Positions 38,701 to 47,857 of a stretch of DNA of 64,000 nucleotides are shown in pieces; within the stretch, counting starts at the first letter, position 1; each line of letters begins with the position of its first letter. Below the pieces are notes generated by a model. It worked only from the letters and a program-made list of their open reading frames with translations. It was not told the DNA's origin and made no database searches. This stretch comes from Cenococcum geophilum 1.58 (taxonomy: Eukaryota; Ascomycota; Dothideomycetes; Gloniales; Gloniaceae), in contig KV748221.1 in NCBI GenBank assembly GCA_001692895.1, positions 1,343,056 to 1,407,055 of the forward strand, read 5' to 3'. Made by a program: the position numbers and the translations under genes.

Positions 38701-39900
38701 TTAGGATTATAACTTAAACTATTAATAAATATATAAATATCCTTCTAAGGGGCCTTATCTATGATAATTGCACCCCTATCTAATGTAGTTAGGTAAAGTA
38801 AAAAGGATAAGAGGATATAAATATAAGGGAGTGCGTTCTCTTTTCTTTTATAGCAAAGGACGACTTTTAAGGTTAAAAATGCTAGATCGGACGTAAGGCT
38901 CCTAGAACCTATAAAGTTAGTTAGTGGGCGATATAAAGGCGTAATATTTATAATGGCTAAATATATCCCAAAGTTCTTCCATAAAGAGTTATCCCGTTAA
39001 ATGTAATTTTAAAGCTATTTAAGGAAGTAACGTTAAAAAGTATATAAATCTGTAAGTCGCCCTTAAAAGAGATTAATATGTATAATCACAAATGCTATAT
39101 CAATTTGTTAGCTTTCTATATCTATAGTAGGAAATCCCTTAAAAAAAAGCAATAGGCTTTTTAGATGGTTGCTTTAAGCCCAGTAATCGGTAAAGGAATT
39201 ACATTTACTTTAGTTTGTTGCCCTTAGCTAATAAGGCTAATCTATAAAAGAGTCTTCTAACTTCTAAAGTTATATAGACGACGCTATTATATTTATCGCT
39301 TATAATATTTCGCCATTCTTCTAATCATTCTTTATTATAACAAGTAAGGTAAGCCGTAAAATCTCTAAGACATTCTCTTAAAGCTAACTTATAGTGTTAG
39401 TACTTTTTATATAAGTAGCTAATAGAGCGGTAGGACTTATAAAGGAAGCAGATAAGGTACTTAAAAGCTTAAGGTAGCTTTCCTAATAGAGCTATAATAG
39501 GTTTAATGCCCTTTATCCACATTTTTATAATTGCCTTAAAAGCTAGGTCCGGTTCTAGGCTGCTTAATAGACTAAGATATTCTTCTATAAGTATTTCGTA
39601 ACTTTGTACTAAATCTAAAAAGTTACCCTTACTTAAATCTTTCCGTATAGTGTTACGCTATTTAAGGCATCCCTTTTTAAGAGGGTAGATTTCTATAAGG
39701 CTTAAAACCATAACAGGGAAATTTTAGAATCGCTATAATTTTATTTAGTTCTATTTTATCCTGACTATAGAGTAAGCGTAGGAGTTTGTTATTAAAAGGA
39801 GAAACAGATTTTTAAATATAAAAGGGATCCAGCCTTGTATAGAAAAAATATTAGCTACTACTTTAATCACGTTACAACCAGCAGGGACCGGCAGTAATAG
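35767..39900 (+). pseudogene. Unrecognised coding relic G, piece 3
   Basis: About 4 kb with coding texture on the plus strand, most continuous at 35767-37160 (for example LDNLYQRL near 36270, LLPLKVKDLTIIVIKKCYIG near 36400) and weaker to about 39900. A Cys-x2-Cys pattern with later His and Cys near 37790-37880 could be a zinc finger. No family is recognised. Damage is of RIP type. It may be a large gene or the internal part of an unfamiliar element; no terminal repeats were found. Confidence 0.35.
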
Positions 39901-40160
39901 TATAACTTAAGGAAAATGTAAACGCTAAAAGATGCTGTACTATTTATTATACTTAATTGGAGCTTATTCTTACCTAAGGCGTTATAATCCGCTTAGAAGC
40001 AAAAGACCTTAGTTACTAGATAAAGTTAGAATTAATAGTAGGTAGTAGTGTGGGTTGTTAAAAAGTAACTATAAATCGTTGTGCTCTAATAGGTTTAAGC
40101 TTAGACTATAGATTCGCTACTAACGCTAGCTTTTATTAATATTCTATCTTTAAGCATTAT

Positions 40161-40317
40161 TGTTACGGCACTGTTATAGACCCTAGTTAGGGGCTCGGCT
40201 AAGCCTTAGCGCCATATATATAGACGTGTCCTTTCCTTGACCTTCTTCTAGTCCTTGTCTTAAAATTCTAGTTCACTAGCTACTAATAAATTCTATTCTT
40301 TTAACTAAGCCTTTACA
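40161..40317 (+). repeat. Solo LTR, 157 bp, with target duplication
   Basis: Begins TGTTACGGCACTG and ends CCTTTACA, bounded by ATTAT at 40156-40160 and 40318-40322. A TATATATAGACG stretch near 40230 could be its TATA box. It shares its first 13 bases with the B-family LTR but not the rest. Confidence 0.8.
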
Positions 40318-40662
40318 ATTATCTACTGCTTATTTATTTATACTAGTATTTAATCTAGGTATAAAACATTTTTAAAGCAATGTGGTTATAACCTTATGGC
40401 CTTTAAAACATTAAAATAAAAATTTAGCACCTTATAGTGACCTTATTTTAATCTACCTCCTAAACCTACCACTAATAAATTGAGATTAGCGTAAGAAGTA
40501 GTGTAAGAGAGTATACGTTTGCTGCTTAAGCTAACCCTAAATAAGCTAGTTAGGCGCTTGCCAAGGCTTCTTAGTATTAAAGGCGCAACGATTAACAGGT
40601 TTAAAACTTGTTAATCGCGTATCTATCTATCGCAGTTACGTAAGGGGATAATTAATTTTTAC
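40318..40662. other. Decayed AT-rich flank
   Basis: No gene, repeat or signal recognised. RIP texture continues up to the hAT target duplication. Confidence 0.5.
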
Positions 40663-40670
40663 CGTATAAT
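40663..40670. other. 8 bp target duplication of the hAT unit, left
   Basis: CGTATAAT, identical to 50636-50643. An 8 bp duplication is diagnostic of hAT insertion. Confidence 0.9.
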
Positions 40671-40691
40671 TAGTGATCTATTTAGATCGGA
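40671..40691 (+). repeat. Left terminal inverted repeat of the hAT unit
   Basis: Starts TAGTGATCTATTTAGATC; pairs with 50615-50635. Both mismatches are C/T or G/A, as expected from RIP at the left end. Confidence 0.88.
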
Positions 40692-40974
40692 TCCTTTTTG
40701 GCGTGGATAGTTGGAGCTAACCTATATTGGCTGTGGATCCGTTGATTTTACTAGTGGCGCGGAGTGGATCTTAAGGCTCTGGAGCTCTAAGAGCGCCAGT
40801 AGTATATCCAATTAGAAGGAGGCTGTAGAGTACGGCTCAAAAAGGTGCTAAAGCGTGGTGTTGAGCCAATCGGCAGAGCCACGCAATGACTTAATTTTTT
40901 AAAATATGAGCATCCTCCATACAATCTCGGAAGCCTGCTCATTTTACTTCCCTACTTTTCTTCCCATATTCTCA

Positions 40975-41660
40975 ATTACTTGGTAACGTCCGTCCCTGCG
41001 TACCGAGAAACCCCTTGTGGCGAGAAAAATAATAGGTACCTTAACTTTAAGCAATTTAGACTCTGTATAAATATCGAAAGTTTTTAAAGTTTTGTATTAG
41101 TTATATACTGTAACCACTCCTAAACACTCCTGACCCGGCTACCTAGAAAATTATATTCGTATTATTATCGTCGCGCCTAGTTTACAGAGAGCCTTATTTT
41201 ATGGCACAACAGAACTCCTCCACCACAGCACCACTATTAAGCTTTTACCGTTGTTAAAACTTATAAATTATCCTTATCCAAGCCTCTGAGTCCTTCAGAA
41301 CTACTGAGAAGTTATCGCCAGCCTTGTGGCTGCCGTGTGGCGCAAATTCATGCAGTGTCGGCGTGACGGTTGATACTTCTAATCAAATCCCTAACTCCGC
41401 ACAATTATTTACAGTGTAATTTCTTACGTAATGAACCATATCCAAAGTCCGGCCAAGCCTGTGGCTCTGCAGCCAGGGCCACAAAGTGTGGCGTTCTTCT
41501 AGAACTTTCCATAAGCAGCCACGTGCCTACCCTCGCTGGCGCCCTCCCACTCGTTCATTGCTGCCTCTCCATCTCTATCATCGCAGTAAGTTAGCATGAG
41601 CGACCGCGCCAGTGAAGCCCTTGCAGAGGGCTTTCTGCCGGGAGAGCCTCGAATATACGA
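40975..41660 (+). repeat. Left inverted-repeat arm flanking the gene island
   Basis: About 690 bp that pairs, in reverse orientation, with 47283-50088 once the pogo insertion is set aside. Well-matched blocks are at 41020-41070 (CGAGAAAAATAATAGGTACC), 41195-41260, 41320-41350 and 41479-41655. The arms are clearly diverged, and the left arm is the more RIP-damaged. The outer edge is uncertain by some tens of bases. Confidence 0.75.
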
Positions 41661-41833
41661 TGCCATATCAAAACGTAGGAATGTCCCTCTCTCTACCCTC
41701 CATTATCGTGCACAGGGGCGACGCTCGAAAGAACAGAAGGCCCAGAGCTAACAATATCTCACTCCGTCGGAAGAGAAAGCCCTCAAAGAGTTTTTGAAAC
41801 TGATGTCTGACCTCGGAAATCCTGTGCGAATAA
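41597..41833 (+). pseudogene. N-terminal fragment of a pogo/Fot1-like transposase
   Basis: Reads MSDRASEALAEGFLPGEPR, then a psq-type helix-turn-helix (VPLSTLHYRAQGRRSKE) and the start of a CENP-B-type DNA-binding domain (YLTPSEEKALKEFLKLMSDL), about 79 codons. One in-frame stop (TAA at 41750-41752) replaces the Gln usual at this point in the family. The coding match ends near 41833 (NPVRIKF) and no catalytic domain follows. The first 20 codons lie within the inverted-repeat arm; the rest is present only on this side. It is a different pogo family from the element at 47755-49887. Identification is from family motifs. Confidence 0.75.
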
Positions 41834-42620
41834 AGTTTGTACCTTCACTAAAGACTGAAAACTCAGACTTGTATACATTTGCCCTAATATCTGCCCTGAG
41901 ATCGTCTATGTCAGGCCCCGTCTTGTTGTAAGTAAACAGTGTGTGCTTTGGAGAAGTCAGCGGATGTGTTGCAAAAGACGCTTGTTTCGCTACCTTCGCC
42001 AATTCCTCCTCAATCGAATACGCAGATGCTGTTATCAAAAGGAACTGGACCGCTATGGAGTCAAGTGGCCAACGGCTGACATCGCGGACCTTTATAGGTC
42101 CATCGTATTTGGCGTCTTTATGCATCAGTTCCATTGTCACAAGAGATCATTTCAGCGTTTTGAAGAATAGCCGCCAGGAGACGGTGGATTTGACTGTGGG
42201 ATGGTTCAAGAAGTACCTCTGAAGGACCGGAAAGTTGTTCCAGAACTCCTGCTGTGTGCTGATCAGACGTGGGAAGTATGGTTCATTGATTAAGAAAGCC
42301 AGGATCGTAACAACGAGGCCTTCGTCATCCGGATTAATCCTCTGAGCCTTCCTCACTAGGAACCCTCAGGCCTCCCTTAACAGCAGTTTGAGCCCTTCAC
42401 AAGATATGGATAACCAGGAGACGGACCTGCGATAGTGCATCGACTCGTCAAAGATCATTTCATTGTCCTATAGATAATATCATGACCTCAGAACTAGAAC
42501 CACAATTCAACTATCACGAAGTCTTTGGGAATGATGTCCATTGTTAGAGCATTCCAGTCAACAGGCCCCTCAGGGGTAATTTGGGACAGTATGACCTCTG
42601 CAACTGGGCTACTTAATTAA
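41748..42620 (-). pseudogene. Unrecognised gene relic downstream of the protease pair
   Basis: On the minus strand, two open stretches adjoin: 42356-42147 (LAFLINEPYFPRLIS, then NNFPVLQRYFLNHPTVKS) and 42140-41748 (WPLDSIAVQFLLITASAYSI, then ATHPLTSPKHTLFTYNKTG), separated by one TGA. Further upstream at about 42620-42500 is TPEGPVDWNALTMDIIPKDF. Base use is like the neighbouring intact genes, not like the RIP-damaged flanks. It has the same strand and sits just after the end of the His-half gene. I do not recognise a family. Part of the 3' end overlaps the pogo fragment on the other strand, so at least that part is not real. It could be a decayed third cargo gene or chance open sequence. Confidence 0.35.
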
Positions 42621-42705
42621 ATAGAGAAAACAAGAACTAGGAAGAAAGACGCAACAATGGAAGTTCGTCACATCATGTCTCGATTTTGCCTCCGCCAGCT
42701 ACTCT

Positions 42706-44454
42706 TTACAACAGTTCCACTGTCTCCACATCGAACGTGGCGTCAAACAGAACCTCGCAGACACACTCACCCGTCTCTGTGACATTGGCCGAGTCCATGA
42801 TTCCCCCCAGCCTCCGTGCTGCAGTTATCGGATTACCGTTAGTCGGCGTGTTGTCCAGCGACTGACTCACGACAACCACTGCCCATTTGCCGTCTGGTTC
42901 CCTGAGAGGAAGCCGGAAGCTTCCACCGTAGTAATTCGAAACACCTTTCCACTTTCTTACGTCGATCATGTGCTTGTCAGCGCAAATCCCGGCCAGATAG
43001 CTCTTGGATCTGCCAGGAGCGAGCTCGACTCGGATGATCTCGGGCCCTGATAGGCGCAACTTGTGCACCACGTTCGCATCAGATGGGGTCGCTTCCTCGG
43101 AGACGGTTGCGCCATTGGCACTGATGGCTCTCGCGCGGACTGGGGATCCGCGATGGAAGACGGTCAGCTCGATGTGTGTCGAGGGCGGACAAGCGAAGGC
43201 CAGAATACGGTCGGGCAGGCGCAGGGCGGTGACGTCCGTGGGGTTGTCCGGTCCGGGATCGAGTAAAACGGATGAATCCTCGCCAATGAGAATAAATGGA
43301 GCCGCGAGAATGGGGAAGTTCACGGCTGCCACGCCCTCGAGCTGGTGCTTGAAGCCACGCACACAGAGCGGTTTGCGGTTGTAGTCAAGCCTCTTATCGA
43401 TATCTGCGCACGCTGTTCCGGGATGGAGCACTCGCTGTATGACACGCTCGGGACTCTTGATTGGAAAGCTATGCGCGACGACGAAGCGCTCAGGGTCTTT
43501 GTCGCCGGCTGGGGTCCAAATCTGCGAGCAAATGTTGACCGTGGCACCGGGGCTGTACACTTCGCGATGAGTGAAGACTCGCTTGCCGACCAGGACGTGC
43601 TCATTTGGCCGCACCTCGGTGGTCTCCACGCTGCTGGAGCCGGCAGTCGTGTCGCGTGTATAGCCCCAGGTCGCTTTGCTTTCCCAATGCCGCCCAGCAA
43701 ACGGAAGTCGTGGGAGCGGGGCGTCGATGTGAATACGTTCCCGAATCGTCTTTACACCCGGGCGCGGAACCGGACCAGTCCTCTGTCCCCATCGAGTTGG
43801 ATCCTCAGCATCCGATGCAGCAGCAGCGACCCAGGCGGCTGCTGCGGCGCTAGTCAGAATTGCAGTCGTGGGACTTGGAGCCGTCCAAGTCAAGATGTGC
43901 GACAGCGGCCCACCGCAGGCGAGCCATTCGATTGTGCCACCGACGTAATCCCGTTTTGATGGAAAGGGTTGAATCACATCGTCGCCGATGTCGCCGTCCC
44001 AAACATGGGCGTTGGAGATGGCCATGGATGCATTACTTCCAGCATCAAAGCAGATTCCACCAAGGGTCCCCCAACTCATAGCGAAGTTGTGGAGTCCTGT
44101 CAGGATAGAGGTGGATGTTCCGCCAACGAGCGGTGCCTCGCGCTGTTCTCCGCGCTGACCAGTCGGCCGTTTGTTGGTAGGACAGTTGAGCCGGCGTGAA
44201 CTCCTCATCTGCACCACATCTGTCTTGTAGCCTCCTACTTCATTCTGTATGTGTTCGCTGCCACGCTCTCTGATTTCATCCGCCCCGGTGAGTTTTTCCC
44301 AGACGTAGTAATGGAGCGAGGCCACCATTGTCGGCTTACCCCCGACCAACTTCAGACCGACCCCGACCGATACAATGTTCGGGTCGGCAGCGAGCCGTTG
44401 TGACTCTGCATAAGCCACGTCCTGGAGTGGCCTCCGTGATTGTGAGGTCGCCAT
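42706..44454 (-). CDS. Trypsin-like protease, His-half protein (582 aa)
   Basis: An intronless gene of 582 residues. I take the ATG at 44454 (MATSQSRRPLQDVAYAESQR) because the longer frame opens only with TTG, and the ATG has A at -3 and G at +4. Residues 25-85 resemble the N-terminal domain that precedes Nal1-like trypsin folds (IVSVGVGLKLVGGKPT, then GGYKTDVVQ). Residues 129-175 are the first protease barrel: GTLGGICFD, SNAHVWDGD with His150 as the likely catalytic base, then GDDVIQPF. A hydrophobic Ala-rich segment (about 184-213) may sit in or on a membrane. The rest, about 230-582, is beta-rich and unrecognised. No GDSG nucleophile motif occurs anywhere, so alone it should not be an active serine protease. 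It lies 492 bp downstream of the Ser-half gene on the same strand. Base composition is free of RIP. Family assignment is by motif; the partner role is inference. Confidence 0.8.
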   Translation of the reverse strand: MATSQSRRPLQDVAYAESQRLAADPNIVSVGVGLKLVGGKPTMVASLHYYVWEKLTGADEIRERGSEHIQNEVGGYKTDVVQMRSSRRLNCPTNKRPTGQRGEQREAPLVGGTSTSILTGLHNFAMSWGTLGGICFDAGSNASMAISNAHVWDGDIGDDVIQPFPSKRDYVGGTIEWLACGGPLSHILTWTAPSPTTAILTSAAAAAWVAAAASDAEDPTRWGQRTGPVPRPGVKTIRERIHIDAPLPRLPFAGRHWESKATWGYTRDTTAGSSSVETTEVRPNEHVLVGKRVFTHREVYSPGATVNICSQIWTPAGDKDPERFVVAHSFPIKSPERVIQRVLHPGTACADIDKRLDYNRKPLCVRGFKHQLEGVAAVNFPILAAPFILIGEDSSVLLDPGPDNPTDVTALRLPDRILAFACPPSTHIELTVFHRGSPVRARAISANGATVSEEATPSDANVVHKLRLSGPEIIRVELAPGRSKSYLAGICADKHMIDVRKWKGVSNYYGGSFRLPLREPDGKWAVVVVSQSLDNTPTNGNPITAARRLGGIMDSANVTETGECVCEVLFDATFDVETVELL

Positions 44455-44946
44455 TATGCTCACAGTGCAAGGCAATATGTTTGTGTGAAGAACAGAATCA
44501 AGCGCTCCGTGGTCTTTCAGCTTCAGGACAGGGCTGCTTTCCCCGCTTTTCAGTCCTCAGCCTTGAGTAATTGCCAAGTCCCGACAGAAGCGAAGTTCAG
44601 CTCTGTCATTATTTGTCAACTTGACGGTCACAATTTATGTTCTTCTTCAGAAGATGTGATGACCACTTTTTTTGTCAATTGGTAGCTGTTTGAAACATCT
44701 AGGTTTGTATGGCAAAGAGCTGGTCTCCCTTGGCTCGAGCCTCTTGCGATGCATACTACGGTTCATCAGTCTCTAGTGACCTCTACACATTTCTTTCTGC
44801 ATATCTAGTTATTTGTGTCCATGGCATTGAGCATTAAACCATTGCAGCCAAGACTAAGTACTAGTAGATTGGGAAACTGTAACTACATGCCCGTTCAGTT
44901 CATATCTCATATCTGTTATCTGCCACAACACATGTCACCACATTCT
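44455..44946 (-). other. Intergenic spacer between the two protease genes
   Basis: 492 bp without an open gene. It must hold the terminator of the Ser-half gene and the promoter of the His-half gene if they are transcribed separately. No convincing TATA box was seen on the minus strand; the region is RIP-free. Confidence 0.5.
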
Positions 44947-46926
44947 CTACGCGAACCGAGCTCCCACAGCCGCGAGTGCATCCTCTATTCGACAAGCGGT
45001 CGCGCTGCTACCATCCTCGAACCCTGCGTGATTCAGACCGATGACTGCAAGACTCGACCTCTGGAACCAGAGCGAGCCCGAGTCCCCTTTACAGCTAACG
45101 GGATCCCCTGTATCGTTTGGCTTGATGTTGAGTTGATTTTTAAACCATATTTTGCTGCCGTCGTCGTCCTCTTTACGCGAGTGGAGAGGCACTAGAGTTC
45201 CGACGAGTGTGCCAGAGGTGGTTCCGCTTCGCGCGCCGGACTTGAAAACACGGAAGGCGTCCTCCGCCGCGGGATCGCCAGGGTTCTCTGCGAGATTCTG
45301 TATCATTGCCGCTATCTGTGCATTAGTGAGGATTGTTCCGGGCGTGTCAATCTGACTGTCAAGCGCCTGAATAGGATTTGTCGACACGTCGCCAGACGCC
45401 GCATCCAAGACAGTAAAGATAGCAGGCGTAAGACCACGACTGCCATTCAGAGTCACAACCGCAATATCTACAGAGCCAGCTTCCTCTGGCGGCGGGGGGT
45501 CCGGTTTCTCCGCCGTGGCATTCAACACCCGATGCGCCAATGTGCCGATTACATCGTTATAGCCTGCATTCGCGAGGTCCGCACCGCCTGACACTGCCGC
45601 AGCAAGGGTTAGGATGAGGGCGACAATGATTAATAGGAGCTTCCACCACGGGTCCTGGAACGGGATGGGGCCGTACTGGCCCTCGAAGGGTTGGTTGTAC
45701 TCGACAGAGTAGTCAACCTCGGTCGGGAAGAGGAAAATGGTGAGGCCTGGGTCCGGTGTGCCCGTCCAATCTCCGCCTGGACTCGTGTTGTCGCCTCCTC
45801 CTCCACCACCTGTCCCACCGCTGGCACAGCAGCAGGCGAGCTGTCGCCAGAGTGCACAAAGGTCCACCTCTTTTCCGTCAAGAAAGGCTCGCAGTTGCGC
45901 CCGCACGTATTCGAGCGTTCTCTGATTGCAGCCCCTAGTTCCACCACCGCTTCCTCCAACTCCCCCTGGACCTCCTCCACCTCCACCCCCACCCGCGCCA
46001 CCTATGTCCAATTTTCGTAGGATGCTGACAGCGTGCCTGAAAGTGTTCAAATCAACAGCCATCTGCTTGATGGAGGCTGTCATGACACCAACATCACATC
46101 GTGAGATGAATGCCTTCTGGGACGGGTCATATGTGGTCCGCGTAACTGACATGGGTGCGCTCGCTGCCTTGTTGATGAGGGCAACTGTCTCCGCTCCCTG
46201 ATCAGTCATTACCTGCAGTTCCACCTGGTGCTTTCGTATGGCCGCCTGGGAGACGTCGACTTTGAAGAAGATGCGCCTCGTTGCCCACGCCTCGAGACGG
46301 CCGACAACGGCCCTGCCGCCAACTACTTGCTGGCCCACTGCTTCCTGGTCTTTCACACTCCAGCTGTCGATGACGCTAACACCCCCTGCGGACAGCCAGG
46401 CACGGCAACGATCGCTCAGTCCCACCCGGGCGGTTGGCGGCCAGGCGACTGTCCAAATGTTCTGAATGCGCACAGCCATGAGATACTGTCCAAGCGTCGC
46501 TTCAAATATGCCCTCGGGCATTGCCTGGAGACTGCCTGGTAAGACTGCAAAAGGCGGCACGGACTGACCAACCATGCCCAACTTGTCCAGCCGAATCACC
46601 AAGTCGTCAAAGTCGCGGTCGCCTCCAGGCTCCGTCTTGTCCTCCGATTCGACTGTCCAAGAAAGGAAAGGACTAGTACTAATGGTAGAGAGGCCTCGAA
46701 TGAAGCTCGGTTGCCAGCCATGAGTGCCGTCGTTGTGGTCGATTGATAAAGTCCAGTCTGCCTGACCATTGCCATATACATCCATTGTCGTGCCGACATA
46801 GCCAGCGAGGATTTTTGTGCCGGCTGCTGAACCGCTGGCGACCACCCGCTGTGCCCAGGCGGCATTCCGTCCTGTGACGGTGATACGCCAATCGCCTGTG
46901 AAAGTAATCTGGGTCTGATCTGACAT
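44947..46926 (-). CDS. DUF4114-like / membrane / trypsin-like Ser-half protein (659 aa)
   Basis: An intronless gene of 659 residues. The start is the ATG at 46926 (MSDQTQITFTGDWRITVTG); the frame extends upstream only to a GTG and that stretch reads as a pyrimidine-rich leader. Residues 5-115 form a beta-rich domain ending GGDRDFDDLVIRLDKLG, the acidic motif of DUF4114-like calcium-binding domains. A second region (about 150-300) is unrecognised. A Gly-rich linker is at 309-331 and a Cys cluster at 364-367. A membrane segment follows at 429-445 (LLLIIVALILTLAAAV). The C-terminus is a protease half: DVIGTLAH, VDIAVVTL with Asp487, then SCKGDSGSLWF with Ser616 as nucleophile and VIGLNHAGF. The SNAHV-type His barrel is absent here and present in the next gene. 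Function as a two-part protease is inference. Confidence 0.82.
   Translation of the reverse strand: MSDQTQITFTGDWRITVTGRNAAWAQRVVASGSAAGTKILAGYVGTTMDVYGNGQADWTLSIDHNDGTHGWQPSFIRGLSTISTSPFLSWTVESEDKTEPGGDRDFDDLVIRLDKLGMVGQSVPPFAVLPGSLQAMPEGIFEATLGQYLMAVRIQNIWTVAWPPTARVGLSDRCRAWLSAGGVSVIDSWSVKDQEAVGQQVVGGRAVVGRLEAWATRRIFFKVDVSQAAIRKHQVELQVMTDQGAETVALINKAASAPMSVTRTTYDPSQKAFISRCDVGVMTASIKQMAVDLNTFRHAVSILRKLDIGGAGGGGGGGGPGGVGGSGGGTRGCNQRTLEYVRAQLRAFLDGKEVDLCALWRQLACCCASGGTGGGGGGDNTSPGGDWTGTPDPGLTIFLFPTEVDYSVEYNQPFEGQYGPIPFQDPWWKLLLIIVALILTLAAAVSGGADLANAGYNDVIGTLAHRVLNATAEKPDPPPPEEAGSVDIAVVTLNGSRGLTPAIFTVLDAASGDVSTNPIQALDSQIDTPGTILTNAQIAAMIQNLAENPGDPAAEDAFRVFKSGARSGTTSGTLVGTLVPLHSRKEDDDGSKIWFKNQLNIKPNDTGDPVSCKGDSGSLWFQRSSLAVIGLNHAGFEDGSSATACRIEDALAAVGARFA
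45940..46000 (-). repeat. Gly-codon low-complexity run inside the Ser-half gene
   Basis: A stretch of GGN codons with few other residues, encoding a flexible linker that separates the N-terminal domains from the Cys-rich, membrane and protease parts. On the plus strand it reads as a Pro-rich frame, which is a shadow. Confidence 0.85.
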
Positions 46927-47147
46927 GGCTGCGTAAGTAGCAATGTAGAAGGAGAAGGATGGGTCTTGTCCCGGATGGAGAAGAATATAATCTATTGCTT
47001 CCGAGCTGAATGAAGCAATTCCGCAACCCCGCACTTCCAGCTGAATCCAAGCCTCACACGTGGGAAGCCCCTTCTAGCCATATTACCTAAGATAGTAATG
47101 AAAATCAGAACCCCGAGTGATGAGATGACAAGTCCCGTCGATATTAA

Positions 47148-47155
47148 CTTATATA
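47148..47155 (-). promoter_or_regulatory. Candidate TATA box of the Ser-half gene
   Basis: CTATATAAG on the minus strand about 225 bp before the ATG at 46926. A second weaker TATA-like site (GATTATATTC) lies about 60 bp before the ATG, followed by CTTCTCC-rich leader sequence typical of fungal 5' ends. Which one is used cannot be told. Confidence 0.4.
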
Positions 47156-47273
47156 GAAAGGGGAACTTAATAACTTACGGAGTTTTCCATTTAAATATTT
47201 GCCCCGACTACGCACACGTGATTTGTGATACAGTCTGGAAGCTGTCAAATAGGAAACTTTGCAAAATCCGTGT

Positions 47274-47335
47274 AATGTCCGAGGCTCTCCTGGCAGAAAG
47301 CTCTCTGCAAGAGCTTCACTGGCGCGATCGCTCAT
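47274..47335 (-). pseudogene. Second, inverted pogo-like transposase start
   Basis: On the minus strand from an ATG at 47335: MSDRASEALAESFLPGEPRT, nearly identical to the fragment at 41597 on the other side of the gene island. The similarity stops after about 20 codons. It forms the inner end of the right inverted-repeat arm. Confidence 0.75.
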
Positions 47336-47754
47336 GCCAACTTACTGCGATGATGGAGATGGAGTGAGAGGCAGCCGAGTGGGAGGCCGCCAGCGAAAGT
47401 AGGCACGGGGCTGCTCATGGAAAGTTCTAGAAGAACGCCACACTTTAAATGATTCGGTATAATGTACAATGTAACACGTCTAGCGTGGCTGTAAATATTA
47501 TATTATGTAAGCGCGGTAAATTCTCATCAAGACGCTTGGCGTTTTCTCCCGCGTGGCGACCTTGCATGAATTTGTGTGCCACAGCAGCCACAAAGGCTCA
47601 TGACGATTTCTAGCATGGTAGTGAGGCCCTAAAGCTTCGATAAGATCCTTTTATAAGTATTAGGAGTGATAAGAGCTCGATAGTGGAGCTGTAGTGAAGG
47701 AACTCTTTTGCGTCATAAATGGGGACTTCCCGCAAATTAGGTGCAAAGGCGATA

Positions 47755-47798
47755 GAAGAGGCCGCCAGGCAATGCACGCTTACAAAGCAATGCACGGT
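47755..47798 (+). repeat. Left terminal inverted repeat of the pogo/Fot1-like element
   Basis: 44 bp, an exact reverse complement of 49844-49887. It contains an internal near-repeat of GCAATGCACG. Confidence 0.92.
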
Positions 47799-47857
47799 GC
47801 TCCCCCACCAAAATCGTCAAAATCAAAATCGTCAAATATCAACACCAACGCACCAAA

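Noticed and set aside
1-40000. Dating the insertions from LTR divergence
   Set aside because: Nearly all LTR differences are RIP-type transitions, which are introduced in bursts and do not measure time.
41612-41797. 61-codon plus-strand frame beside the pogo fragment
   Set aside because: It is out of frame with the recognisable transposase start at 41597 and has no features of its own.
43004-44199. Several plus-strand open frames of 60-204 codons opposite the His-half gene
   Set aside because: They are antisense shadows of a GC-rich gene; no domain reads sensibly and the minus strand explains the sequence.
45152-46542. Pro-rich and other open frames opposite the Ser-half gene
   Set aside because: They are shadows of the Gly-rich linker and GC-rich codons of the minus-strand gene.
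46927-47034. Upstream extension of the Ser-half frame (36 codons)
   Set aside because: It opens only with GTG and looks like a pyrimidine-rich 5' leader; the ATG at 46926 starts a normal domain.
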